Of a stretch of 64,000 nt of DNA, positions 26,129 through 35,147 are shown one piece after another. The translations under genes and the position numbers were made by a program. Below the pieces are notes generated by a model. That model was not told where the DNA came from. It searched no databases and was given only the letters and a program-made list of their open reading frames with translations. Source of the stretch: Methylomicrobium sp035916875 (lineage in GTDB: Bacteria > Pseudomonadota > Gammaproteobacteria > Methylococcales > Methylomonadaceae). Location of the stretch: assembly GCF_035916875.1 (NCBI RefSeq), contig NZ_JAXUHN010000081.1, positions 1 to 64,000 on the forward strand, written 5' to 3'. Numbering within the stretch: position 1 is the first letter of the stretch; every line of letters begins with the position of its first letter.

Positions 26129-27217
26129 ATGATCACTAAAGCATCTATAGTACTAGGCTTAATCGCTACTCTATTAAGTGGCTGCAATCAAGAAGAAAAT
26201 GACAAACATGAAGAAATGCCTAAACTGGAGGCAACTACTCCGCTCCGAGAAGACACTTCAATCATTAAAGAATACGTTTGTCAGATTCGCGCCATTCGGC
26301 ATATTGAAGTCCGTGCGCTGGAAAAGGGCTACGTACAGAATATTTTTGTGGATGAAGGGCAATGGGTGCATAAGGGGGCGCCCATGTTCAAAATCATGCC
26401 CAACATCTATCAGGCAGAACTTTTGAAGGCGCAAGCCGAAGCCAATAACATGCATATTGAATACCTCAATACTAAAGGGTTAGCCGATCAAAAAATCGTA
26501 TCGGCTAATGAATTGGCGTTGGCAAAGGCAAAATTGGATAAGGCTAACGCGGAAGTGAAATTGGCGGCAACCCACTTGAGCTTTACCGACATCAATGCGC
26601 CTTTCGATGGGCTTATGGATCATTTGAATGTCAGAGTCGGAAGCCTTCTCGACGAAGGCTCTTTGCTAACAACCTTGTCCGACACCAGCAAATTATGGGT
26701 CTATTTCAACGTTCCGGAAGCCGAATATCTGGATTATAAGTTGCACCAATCGGAGGACGATCGCGTCAAAATAGTGAAGATTAGGATGGCCAATGGCAAG
26801 ATTTTCGATCAGCCCGGAGAGATTTCGACGATTGAAGCGGATTTTGATAATAGTTCCGGAAATATCGAATTCCGCGCCACCTTCCCTAATCCGGGCAAAC
26901 TACTCAGGCATGGCGAGACGGGCACGATTTTAATGACTAAGCCCTACAAAAACGCTCAGCTGATCCCGCAAAAAGCGGTATTCGAAATTATGGATAAAAA
27001 CTATGTTTACGTCATCAACAAAGAAAACAAGCTAGAGCAACGAATGGTCAAGATCGAAGCCGATATACCGTATCTGTTTATCATAAAAGAAGGCTTGCGG
27101 GACGATGACAAGATTTTGCTGGAAGGCTTGCGAAAAGTCCATTCCGGCGAAGAGGCGAATATCGATCTAAGGCCGCCCGAAAAGGTACTCTCGGAACTGA
27201 AATTATATACCGAGTAA
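26129..27217 (+). CDS. RND efflux periplasmic adaptor (membrane fusion protein)
   Basis: About 362 residues. A lipobox (LIATLLSGC) predicts an inner-membrane-anchored lipoprotein. The order is first beta-barrel/lipoyl half (VRALEKGYVQNIFVDEGQWV), alpha-helical hairpin (LLKAQAEANNMHIEYLNTKG... ANAEVKLAATHLSF), second lipoyl half (INAPFDGLMDHLNVRVGSLL), and beta-barrel and membrane-proximal domains. This is the MexA/AcrA layout. ATG 26129 is chosen because the signal peptide starts there; an upstream TTG at 26096 would add 11 unlikely residues. First gene of a three-gene efflux operon; no adjacent regulator is visible. Confidence 0.9.
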   Translation: MITKASIVLGLIATLLSGCNQEENDKHEEMPKLEATTPLREDTSIIKEYVCQIRAIRHIEVRALEKGYVQNIFVDEGQWVHKGAPMFKIMPNIYQAELLKAQAEANNMHIEYLNTKGLADQKIVSANELALAKAKLDKANAEVKLAATHLSFTDINAPFDGLMDHLNVRVGSLLDEGSLLTTLSDTSKLWVYFNVPEAEYLDYKLHQSEDDRVKIVKIRMANGKIFDQPGEISTIEADFDNSSGNIEFRATFPNPGKLLRHGETGTILMTKPYKNAQLIPQKAVFEIMDKNYVYVINKENKLEQRMVKIEADIPYLFIIKEGLRDDDKILLEGLRKVHSGEEANIDLRPPEKVLSELKLYTE

Positions 27218-27241
27218 CCTTAATCTAATCAGTGATTAATC

Positions 27242-30200
27242 ATGTTTAATATCTTTATCAAAAGACCTGTGATGGCGATCGTGTTATCGCTCGTGTTTCT
27301 GTTTATGGGCATGTTGGCGATTCGATCCATGCCCATTGCCCAGTTTCCGGATATCGCGCCGCCGCGGGTGACTGTCAACTTATCGTTTCCCGGCGCCAGC
27401 GCCGATGTATTGGTGAAATCGTCCCTGATTATGATCGAACGCGCCATCAACGGCGTTCCCGGCATGAAATATATCACCTCGGATGCGACCAGCGCCGGCG
27501 AATCAACCATTCAAGTGTATTTCAACTTGGGCGTTGATCCCAATATTGCGATGGTTAACGTGAAGACACGCGTGGACCAAATGATGAGCAGACTGCCAAA
27601 ACTGGTGCAGTTGGAAGGCGTGATCGTGAACTTCGTCCAGCCCAGCATGCTTATGTATGTCAATCTCTACAGCAAAGACAAAAACGCCGACCAGAAACTT
27701 TTATTTAATTATGCCTACGTCAATGTTCTTCCGGAAATTCAACGCATCTTTGGCATCGCCCAAGCAACAATATTGGGCGCCCGCCAATATGCGATGCGGA
27801 TTTGGCTGAATCCGGACCGGATGCGGGCCTATAGCGTTTCGATAGACGAGGTGATGGATGCCATCGGGAATCAAAGCATTATCGGTCGGCCGGGCCGGCT
27901 GGGCCAAAGCACAGGCATGGCCGCCCAGTCCAAGGAATATGTACTGGTCTATAAAGGACGTTTCAGCAAGCCGGAAGAATATGGCGACATTATTATCCGG
28001 GCTAAACCGAATGGCGAGATCTTACGCATTAAAGACATTGCCAAGGTCGATCTGAACAGCGAGTTTTATAATATTTACTCGGATAAGGATTCGTTCCCTT
28101 CCGCGTCCATCGTGCTTAAGCAAAACTACGGCACTAATGCCAGCAAGGTTATTGAGGACGTGAAGGAAAAATTAAAAGAGTTGAAAAAAACTTTTCCGGA
28201 AGGCATGGACTACGAAATCAACTACGATGTATCGCGATTTGTTGATGCTTCCATTGAAAAAGTCCTGCACACCCTGGCTGAAGCATTCGTGCTGGTCTCC
28301 TTGGTAGTCTTTATTTTCCTGGGCGACTGGCGTTCCACCTTGATCCCTGTCCTTGCGGTACCAGTTTCGCTGATCGGGGCATTCGCAGTTATGTCGGTGT
28401 TCGGGCTTTCGATCAACCTCATCACACTGTTTGCCCTGGTGTTGGCCATCGGTATTGTTGTCGATGACGCTATTGTCGTGGTTGAAGCGGTGCATGCGAA
28501 AATGGAGGCTGAACATGTCACTCCCTATGTAGCTTCCAAAAAAGTGTTGGGGGAAATCGGCGGCGCCATTGTGGCGATCACGCTGGTCATGGTGTCGGTG
28601 TTCGTTCCTATTGCGTTCATGTCAGGGCCGGTCGGCGTATTTTATCGGCAGTTCGCTATCGCCATGTCGTCGTCGATAGTCATTTCAGCGATCGTAGCTT
28701 TATCGCTTTCCCCCGTTCTGTGTGCGATGATTCTTAAAAGCACCCATGGACAACCAAAACGGAAAACACCGATTAGTATTTTTATCGATGCATTCAACGC
28801 CGTTTTTGAAAAGGTCACGGGGCGATATATTAAAGTCCTCAATGTCGTCGTTATGAGGCAATTCCTGACGTTTTTGATTTTGGGCGGTTTTTGTTTCGGT
28901 ATTTATACAGTCAGCCTAACCTTGCCCTCAGGTTTTATTCCGGGTGAAGACCAAGGCATGATTTACGCGATCATTCAGACGCCGCCCGGTTCAACCATCG
29001 AGGTGACCAACAAAGTGGCGCGGCAACTGGAAGTTATAGCCGAAAAAATTGACGGAGTGCAATCGGTATCATCCTTGGCGGGCTATGAAGTGCTCACCGA
29101 AGGGCGAGGTTCCAACGCCGGCACCGTTATTATCAATCTGAAAGATTGGACGCAGCGTAAACATTCCGTTCTGGAAGTGATCCACGAACTGGAGGAAAAA
29201 ACCCACGACTTCGGTGCGACCATTGAGTTTTTCCAACCCCCCGCCGTCCCCGGTTACGGCGCGGCGTCCGGCTTGGCATTTCGCTTATTGGACAAGACCA
29301 TAGACACGGATTATTTCGAGTTCGACAAAATCAACCATGACTTCATGGATGCGATGCGCAAGCGCAAGGAGTTGACCGGATTATTTACTTTTTATGCGGC
29401 CAATTATCCGCAATACGAACTGGTCATCGACAATAAACTTGCCATGCAAAAAGGGGTTACCATCGAGAACGCCATGAATAACCTGGATATCATGATCGGT
29501 AGCACCTACGAGCAGGGCTTTATTCGTTTCAATAACTTTTTTAAGGTTTACGCCCAAGCCCTGCCCGAGTTCCGGCGCTTCCCCGAAGATGTGTTGAAGT
29601 ATTACGTGAAAAACGACAAGGGCGAGATGGTGCCTTATTCAGCCTTCATGACCATGAAAAAACGGCAAGGCCCCAATGAGATCACGCGTTATAACCTCTA
29701 CAATTCCGCCGCTATCCGTGCCGAGCCTGCAGCCGGGTATACCACCGGCGCGGCTATCAAGGCGATCCAGGAAGTCGCCGCCGAAGTTTTACCGAAGGGA
29801 TTTGATGTTGCCTGGGAAGGCTTGACGTTTGACGAAGCCCGCCGGGGTACCGAGGCGATAGAGATCTTCGTGGTCGTTATCGTGTTTGTCTATCTGGTGC
29901 TGGCCGCACAGTACGAAAGCTTTTTGTTGCCGCTAATTGTTTTATTTTCGCTGCCCCCCGGTATTTTCGGCGCTTTCTTCCTGCTGAAAACATTGGGTTT
30001 GGCCAACGATGTCTATTCTCAACTGGGGCTAGTGATGCTAATAGGTTTGCTCGGCAAAAACGCGGTATTGATCGTGGAATTCGCGGTGCAGAAACAAGCC
30101 CAGGGCATGTCGGTTAAAGAAGCCGCAATTGAGGGCGCAAAAGCACGTTTTCGGCCGATTTTGATGACCTCCTTTGCGTTTATTGCCGGGTTGATACCCT

Positions 30201-30424
30201 TAGCGATGGCAACGGGGGCTGGCGCTGTCGGTAATAGAACGATCGGCACTTCTTCCCTGGGCGGGATGCTTTTCGGTACTGTGTTCGGCGTCATCCTTAT
30301 TCCAGGACTTTATTATATTTTTGCCAAAATGATAGAAGGAAAATCCTTAATTAAAAACGAAGAGCTTGATCCTTTAACAGAAACTTATCACTACGGTTCG
30401 GGCGATGAAAGCGATTATGACTAA
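27242..30424 (+). CDS. RND (HAE1) multidrug efflux inner-membrane pump
   Basis: 1060 residues, full length for AcrB/MexB-type proton-driven pumps. It begins FIKRPVMAIVLSLVFLFMG and has twelve predicted helices with two large periplasmic loops. Proton-relay residues are present: the Asp pair in IGIVVDDAIVVVEA (TM4) and Lys in GLLGKNAVLIVEFA (TM10). Signature sequences such as QFPDIAPPRVTVNLSFPGAS and PSGFIPGEDQGMIYAIIQTPPG are conserved. Drug specificity cannot be read. It lies 24 bases after the adaptor and overlaps the outer-membrane gene by 20 bases. Confidence 0.95.
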   Translation: MFNIFIKRPVMAIVLSLVFLFMGMLAIRSMPIAQFPDIAPPRVTVNLSFPGASADVLVKSSLIMIERAINGVPGMKYITSDATSAGESTIQVYFNLGVDPNIAMVNVKTRVDQMMSRLPKLVQLEGVIVNFVQPSMLMYVNLYSKDKNADQKLLFNYAYVNVLPEIQRIFGIAQATILGARQYAMRIWLNPDRMRAYSVSIDEVMDAIGNQSIIGRPGRLGQSTGMAAQSKEYVLVYKGRFSKPEEYGDIIIRAKPNGEILRIKDIAKVDLNSEFYNIYSDKDSFPSASIVLKQNYGTNASKVIEDVKEKLKELKKTFPEGMDYEINYDVSRFVDASIEKVLHTLAEAFVLVSLVVFIFLGDWRSTLIPVLAVPVSLIGAFAVMSVFGLSINLITLFALVLAIGIVVDDAIVVVEAVHAKMEAEHVTPYVASKKVLGEIGGAIVAITLVMVSVFVPIAFMSGPVGVFYRQFAIAMSSSIVISAIVALSLSPVLCAMILKSTHGQPKRKTPISIFIDAFNAVFEKVTGRYIKVLNVVVMRQFLTFLILGGFCFGIYTVSLTLPSGFIPGEDQGMIYAIIQTPPGSTIEVTNKVARQLEVIAEKIDGVQSVSSLAGYEVLTEGRGSNAGTVIINLKDWTQRKHSVLEVIHELEEKTHDFGATIEFFQPPAVPGYGAASGLAFRLLDKTIDTDYFEFDKINHDFMDAMRKRKELTGLFTFYAANYPQYELVIDNKLAMQKGVTIENAMNNLDIMIGSTYEQGFIRFNNFFKVYAQALPEFRRFPEDVLKYYVKNDKGEMVPYSAFMTMKKRQGPNEITRYNLYNSAAIRAEPAAGYTTGAAIKAIQEVAAEVLPKGFDVAWEGLTFDEARRGTEAIEIFVVVIVFVYLVLAAQYESFLLPLIVLFSLPPGIFGAFFLLKTLGLANDVYSQLGLVMLIGLLGKNAVLIVEFAVQKQAQGMSVKEAAIEGAKARFRPILMTSFAFIAGLIPLAMATGAGAVGNRTIGTSSLGGMLFGTVFGVILIPGLYYIFAKMIEGKSLIKNEELDPLTETYHYGSGDESDYD

Positions 30425-31847
30425 AATTTTTCATCTTATGACGTTAGGCCTGGTGGTGCTGATGTTGCAGGCCTGCGGTATTCCGGAATTAATAATCAAA
30501 AATGAAGATACCCATCTTCCTGATAGCTTTAAACCTGGCCTTTCGGAGCAGGAAAATACGGCAAAAGTAAAATGGAAGGATTTTTTTGAAGATTCGAACT
30601 TATTAAGATTGATAGACATAGCGGTCGCTAATAACAAAGAAGTTAATATCATGATGCAGCGTATTAGCGTTGCGCAAAATGAGATTCAAGCACGTAAAGG
30701 TGCGTATCTGCCATTTGTTAATTTTGGTAGTAGCGCAAGCGGAGAAAAAACCGGTGATTTTACGCGAAATGGCGCTGTTGAAAACAATCTACAAATAACA
30801 CAAGGCCAGGCATTCCCTACATTCTTAGGCGATTATCAATTCGGGCTATTTTCAACATGGGAGATTGATATTTGGAAAAAGTTGAGAAATGCGAAGCAGG
30901 TGGCTGTGCTGGAGTACATGGCTTCAAAAGAAGGTAAAAACTTTTTAGTGACCAATCTGGTTGCTGAAGTTGCACATTCGTACTATGAACTGCTTGCATT
31001 GGACAATCAGCTTGAGAATATAAAGCAAAATATTGCTATCCAGCAGAATGGTTTGGAGATGGTAAAGCAGCTACAGCTGTTTGCAAGAACCACAACACTT
31101 GCGGTCAAACGTTACGAAGCGGAAGTGGCAAAAAATCAAAGCAAAAAATATGAAATACTGCAACAGATTACGGTGACTGAAAATAGAATCAACTTTCTGT
31201 TAGGAAGAACGCCACAGCCTATCCAGCGAGCCTCAACTGGTTTTATGGATATCAAACCAAAATTTATTAAGGCAGGTATTCCATCGCATTTGCTACAAAA
31301 CAGACCTGATATTAGGAAAGCGGAGCTTGAACTATCGGCAGCGAAATTAAATATAGAGGTGGCAAGAGCTAATTTCTATCCATCCTTTGGCATAAAAGCT
31401 GGGGTAGGGTTTGATGCTTTTGCTCTTAAATATCTGATAAATACGCCAGAGTCTTTAGCTGCCATGATCGCTGGAGAATTAGTGGCTCCACTGGTCAATA
31501 AGAATGCCATCATAGCAGAATATAAAAACTCTAATGCTAAACAGATTGAGGCGGCTTATGAGTATGAGCAAAGCATTATCAACGCCTACACTGAAGTAGC
31601 AAATCAACTTTCAAACATAGATAATCTTGATAAAAACTATCACCTTAGGAAAAAGCAAGTGGACTCACTTGTCCAATCGATAGATGTGGCTAACCAGCTA
31701 TTCAAATCTGCTCGTACAGACTATTTGGATGTCTTATTAACTCAAAGGGATGCCTTGGAAGCCAAAAAAGAGCTAATCGAAACGAAACAAAAGCAAATTA
31801 TCGCAATGGTGGATCTTTATAAATCCCTTGGTGGAGGTTGGCAGTAA
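30405..31847 (+). CDS. TolC/NodT-family outer-membrane efflux lipoprotein
   Basis: 480 residues, OprM-like in size. A lipobox (LVVLMLQAC) is followed by two repeats of the outer-membrane efflux (OEP) domain, with WKDFFEDSNLLRLIDIAVANN and long helical stretches ending in SIDVANQLFKSARTDYLDVL. It completes the tripartite pump. ATG 30405 or 30417 could be the start; both overlap the end of the pump gene, suggesting coupled translation. The gene is visibly more AT-rich than the pump gene before it, so it may have joined the operon from another source. Confidence 0.9.
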   Translation: MKAIMTKIFHLMTLGLVVLMLQACGIPELIIKNEDTHLPDSFKPGLSEQENTAKVKWKDFFEDSNLLRLIDIAVANNKEVNIMMQRISVAQNEIQARKGAYLPFVNFGSSASGEKTGDFTRNGAVENNLQITQGQAFPTFLGDYQFGLFSTWEIDIWKKLRNAKQVAVLEYMASKEGKNFLVTNLVAEVAHSYYELLALDNQLENIKQNIAIQQNGLEMVKQLQLFARTTTLAVKRYEAEVAKNQSKKYEILQQITVTENRINFLLGRTPQPIQRASTGFMDIKPKFIKAGIPSHLLQNRPDIRKAELELSAAKLNIEVARANFYPSFGIKAGVGFDAFALKYLINTPESLAAMIAGELVAPLVNKNAIIAEYKNSNAKQIEAAYEYEQSIINAYTEVANQLSNIDNLDKNYHLRKKQVDSLVQSIDVANQLFKSARTDYLDVLLTQRDALEAKKELIETKQKQIIAMVDLYKSLGGGWQ

Positions 31848-31931
31848 TCGTTTACCCCCTCCCAAAAAGTGGCAATTTAAGCCAAAAAATGAAAAGCCAT
31901 AGAACATGACGTTGAGCGACCGAGATCTTAG

Positions 31932-32963
31932 TCAAATGGATACCGAACCTAACCATTCCCAGAACTTTTGTGCACCCTGATAGCCAGTATAGCGCGCGAC
32001 TTCCTGCCGGTTTCTAAACAGCACGATGGTTGGGGTGGCCAATAATTCCTGACTCAGCGTCCAGCCGCTCGGCGGCTCGGTTAAATTAGTCGATACGATC
32101 GGAATCGGATTTTTCCAGGTCGACAACACCTCTTTGTCGAATTGCCGGCAATAGCCGCAGTCAATCGCTTCAAACGCGATCAATTGTTCCTCTGCATTCA
32201 GTTTGATTTGTTGCCAAGTCGGTTCGGCGTCGAGGGAGTTAGCCGCAACCTGCGGTTGATGGTCTTTTTCGCCGTGGGCCGGCAGGTGGGGATCGAGATA
32301 AGCGACGCCGGTCCCGCCCAGACCGCAATAGCCCAGCGGATTTTTCTCCAAATAATCTTGATGGTAGTCTTCGGCGGCCGCATAATTTTTTAGCGGGGCA
32401 ATTTCAGTGGTGATGGGCTTGGCGATACCCGCCGCCTGCAAGTTGGCTTGATAGATGGCGCGCGTTTTCTCCGCCAATCGCCGTTCTTCGTCGGTACGAT
32501 AAAACACCGCGCTTCGATAATTACTGCCGATGTCATTGCCTTGGCGATTACCCTGCGTAGGGTTGTGGTTTTCCCAAAACTGGATCAGAACGCGCTCAAG
32601 GGTAGCTTGCTTGGGATCGTAATAGACTTTAACGACTTCCGCATGGTTTTTGACGGCTTTGCCTTCTTGTATGGAGGCTTCGGTGTCGTGAAGCGTTTGG
32701 TAGCTTGGCTGAGGAATATCGCCGCCGGCATAGCCGGCCTCGACATTCAATACGCCCGCCAAGGCTTGCATGCGTTTTTCCGCCCCCCAAAAACACCCCA
32801 TTCCCAAGACGATATAAGGGGTATGGGGACCCACAGCCGCTTTGTTCAACGAAGAATTGGCACTGTATCCCGCCAACCGTGGCGAGATCAGCGATGTCCC
32901 GACAGCAACCGCTAACATGCCTATCATGAATAAAGACCAAAATGCACGATGCCGTATATTCAT
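31932..32963 (-). CDS. msrA: Exported MsrA-thioredoxin-like fusion
   Basis: 343 residues. An N-terminal hydrophobic anchor or signal (WSLFMIGMLAVAVGTSLI) is followed by methionine sulfoxide reductase A (about 48-225), with the catalytic Cys57 in GMGCFWGAE, NHAEVVKVYYDP and the resolving-region GYCGLGG (Cys213). A linker leads to a thioredoxin-like domain (about 250-343) with CGYC at 269-272 and a cis-Pro in LLATPTIVLF. The fusion should repair oxidised methionine outside the cytoplasm, with the second domain as reductant or redox partner. That last role is inference. Confidence 0.9.
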   Translation of the reverse strand: MNIRHRAFWSLFMIGMLAVAVGTSLISPRLAGYSANSSLNKAAVGPHTPYIVLGMGCFWGAEKRMQALAGVLNVEAGYAGGDIPQPSYQTLHDTEASIQEGKAVKNHAEVVKVYYDPKQATLERVLIQFWENHNPTQGNRQGNDIGSNYRSAVFYRTDEERRLAEKTRAIYQANLQAAGIAKPITTEIAPLKNYAAAEDYHQDYLEKNPLGYCGLGGTGVAYLDPHLPAHGEKDHQPQVAANSLDAEPTWQQIKLNAEEQLIAFEAIDCGYCRQFDKEVLSTWKNPIPIVSTNLTEPPSGWTLSQELLATPTIVLFRNRQEVARYTGYQGAQKFWEWLGSVSI

Positions 32964-33086
32964 AAAACCACCCCGTTTTAAAATTTGGTTGCATTATAAG
33001 CGTCTTAACTCCAAATATTCGAATAGATAGCTTTACACCGGCACTTGTTACTTGCCCATAAAAATTATTTATCCGCCGAGTCTGGG

Positions 33087-34004
33087 TTACTCACTCACCG
33101 CGATCAATGAATCGAATCGCTGTTGTAAATTCAACCGCTGGGCTATGTTCCAGGCGGCATCCTGTATAGGCGACAATAAATCCTGACGGCGAACGATCAA
33201 ACCCACTTCCCTTGACAGCTCGGGCGTCAGCGGTAGCGCGGTGACTTCCCGATGCAATTCAAACTGGCTTAACAGACTGTGAGGCACCACACTGTAAAAG
33301 CCGGCGCTGCGCACATGCGCGTATAAAGCAAAGATGGAATCGGTTTCCAGCATGACCGTGGGGGCGATATTGGCTTCGCGAAAGGCGGCGTCGATCAGAC
33401 GGCGATTTTGCATGTTCTGCGTCAGCAAACACAACGGAAACCCGGCGACATCGCTCCAGCCCAGATTGTCTTTCATCAAGCAGGGGTCGGGATTACGGGC
33501 CAGCAGCACATAGCGTTCGCGGTAGAGCGGTAACGTCTTGAATCCTTTGAGCCTGTCATCGTCCAGATAGGTTAAGCCCAAGTCCAGATCGAAGCTGTCG
33601 AGTTGGCGTATCAGTTCCTCGGCACAAAGCGAAACCAGATGGATGGCGATGCCGGGATATTCGGACTGGCAGGGGACGGTAAAAAGCGGCGTCACGGCCA
33701 GCGTGGTGGGTATTGCGCCGATCCTGAGAACACCGGTGAGTTGTTGACTGTATTGCGCGGCGGCTTGGCGCATGCCTTCCCAGTTTTTCGCCAAAATACG
33801 CGCCCATTGCAAAACTCTCTCCCCTTCTTCGGTGAAACCTTGAAATCGTTGTCCGCGTTGTATGATGGTGATGCCCAGTTCTTCCTCAAGATGTTGGATC
33901 GCAGTGGACAAGGCGGGCTGGGAAACATGGCTGATTTCAGCCGCACGGCCGAAATGCCGGGTTTTGGCGAGAGCGAGAAGATAATGAATTTGACGGATAA
34001 ACAT
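33087..34004 (-). CDS. LysR-family transcriptional regulator
   Basis: 305 residues. The N-terminal winged helix-turn-helix spans about 1-60 (FIRQIHYLLALAKTRHFGRA, then SQPALSTAIQHLEEELG). A linker helix and a periplasmic-binding-like effector domain follow (IGAIPTTLAVTPLF near 95, YLDDDRLKGFKTLPLYRERY near 145). The effector is unknown. It sits on the same strand just after the modB fragment, so it may regulate genes nearby or be a neighbour brought in by a deletion. Confidence 0.9.
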   Translation of the reverse strand: MFIRQIHYLLALAKTRHFGRAAEISHVSQPALSTAIQHLEEELGITIIQRGQRFQGFTEEGERVLQWARILAKNWEGMRQAAAQYSQQLTGVLRIGAIPTTLAVTPLFTVPCQSEYPGIAIHLVSLCAEELIRQLDSFDLDLGLTYLDDDRLKGFKTLPLYRERYVLLARNPDPCLMKDNLGWSDVAGFPLCLLTQNMQNRRLIDAAFREANIAPTVMLETDSIFALYAHVRSAGFYSVVPHSLLSQFELHREVTALPLTPELSREVGLIVRRQDLLSPIQDAAWNIAQRLNLQQRFDSLIAVSE

Positions 34005-34163
34005 GTCGGGGGATGGCCATTGAGACTATTACGGTTATTGCCGAAAGCCGGTTAGGTATTTTTGAGCGTGAGTTCGATTTCGAACAAGATCTTTCCCGGC
34101 CTGGCCATCGGCCGGCATCGAAATCACTGGCGGCGAACGCTTGTACTACACCGCCGCGCAGCT

Positions 34164-34328
34164 TCAATCGGGGGCGCGAAATGTAAAGGGCAGGGGACTT
34201 AGGCCAAGTTCGGCCGTCAGGCCGCCGATCGGCCTGTTGGGACCGAGCAGCGCCAAAAGATAAAACCCGAGCAGGTGGGCGGCCTGGAAGATCAGGCAAG
34301 GCGCCGAAATATCGTTATTGCTGAACAT
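34164..34328 (-). pseudogene. modB: Internal fragment of molybdate permease ModB
   Basis: Eleven bases after modA, an ATG at 34328 opens 54 codons. Residues 15-50 (QAAHLLGFYLLALLGPNRPI and LTAELGLSPLPFTF) match an internal region of ModB, where family members read PTVLGFYLLxxLGPxxPxGxLTxxLGxxxLPFTF. The N-terminal helices and everything beyond this segment are missing, and no modC follows; a LysR gene comes next. A deletion seems to have removed most of modB and all of modC, leaving modA without its channel here. Confidence 0.65.
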
Positions 34329-34339
34329 CGATTAGAAAA

Positions 34340-35107
34340 TCAATCGGCCAGGCTGTAACCGTATTTCTGAATGATCGCCCGCGCTTCGGCGGATTTTATA
34401 AACTGCAGCAACGCGGGGGCTGCTGGATTATCCTCGCCTTTATTCAGCAGCACCGCATCCTGGCGGATCGGCGTATGCAGCGATTGGGGCACGCCCCATG
34501 CCGAACCCTCGGCGATCTTGCCGCCTTTAATCACCTGCGACAAGGCGATGAAACCCAATTCGGCATTGCCGGTCGAGATGAATTGATGGGTTTGCGAAAT
34601 GTTTTCGCCGAGTACGAACAACGGCTGGAGTTTTTCGAGCAGTCCCTTATTTTTCAAAACCTCCACCGCCGCCTCGCCGTAAGGAGCCAGTTTCGGATCG
34701 GCAAGCGCCAGATGCTTGAAACCGCCGCTGTCCAGGATGGCGCCCTGATCGTCGATAAGCCCGGGTTTGGCCGACCATAACACCAGCTTGCCGATCGCAT
34801 AGGTGAAGCGGCTGCCTGGCACGGCCAGCTTGGCCTTTTCCAGTTGCGCCGGTTTTTCGGCATCGGCGGACAGAAACACTTCGAACGGCGCGCCGTTCTC
34901 GATTTGTGCGACGAATTTGCCGGAAGAGCCGAATGACAGTTTGGCGCTGTGCCCGGTCGCTTTTTCGAAGGCTTCAGCGATCTCTGTCATCGGTTGGGTG
35001 AAGTTGGAGGCGACCGCAACCAGCGTCGTTTCGGCGAAGGCCGGGGGACAGATGGCGGTTAGCGTGGCTAAGATGATCGCTAACCGATAAAACCATTGAT
35101 AAAACAT
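34340..35107 (-). CDS. modA: Molybdate-binding periplasmic protein ModA
   Basis: 255 residues with a Sec signal peptide (LAIILATLTAICPPAFA). The mature part is the ModA fold: VAVASNFTQPMTEIAEAFEK, the oxyanion-binding SFGSSGKFVAQIENGAPFEVF (Ser residues), SADAEKPAQLEKA, ALADPKLAPYGEAA and LGENISQTHQFI. It would bind molybdate or tungstate in the periplasm. An AGGAGC site lies before the ATG. It follows a porin gene by 40 bases and shares its ModE-controlled promoter. Its partner permease gene here is a fragment. Confidence 0.92.
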   Translation of the reverse strand: MFYQWFYRLAIILATLTAICPPAFAETTLVAVASNFTQPMTEIAEAFEKATGHSAKLSFGSSGKFVAQIENGAPFEVFLSADAEKPAQLEKAKLAVPGSRFTYAIGKLVLWSAKPGLIDDQGAILDSGGFKHLALADPKLAPYGEAAVEVLKNKGLLEKLQPLFVLGENISQTHQFISTGNAELGFIALSQVIKGGKIAEGSAWGVPQSLHTPIRQDAVLLNKGEDNPAAPALLQFIKSAEARAIIQKYGYSLAD

Positions 35108-35147
35108 AAGAATGCTCCTGATTCAATAAAAGGGCTGCCGCAACGAT

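Noticed and set aside
33937..34299. A 120-codon minus frame after modA
   Set aside because: It is Arg/Ser-rich shadow text; the real signal in that area is the ModB fragment in another frame.
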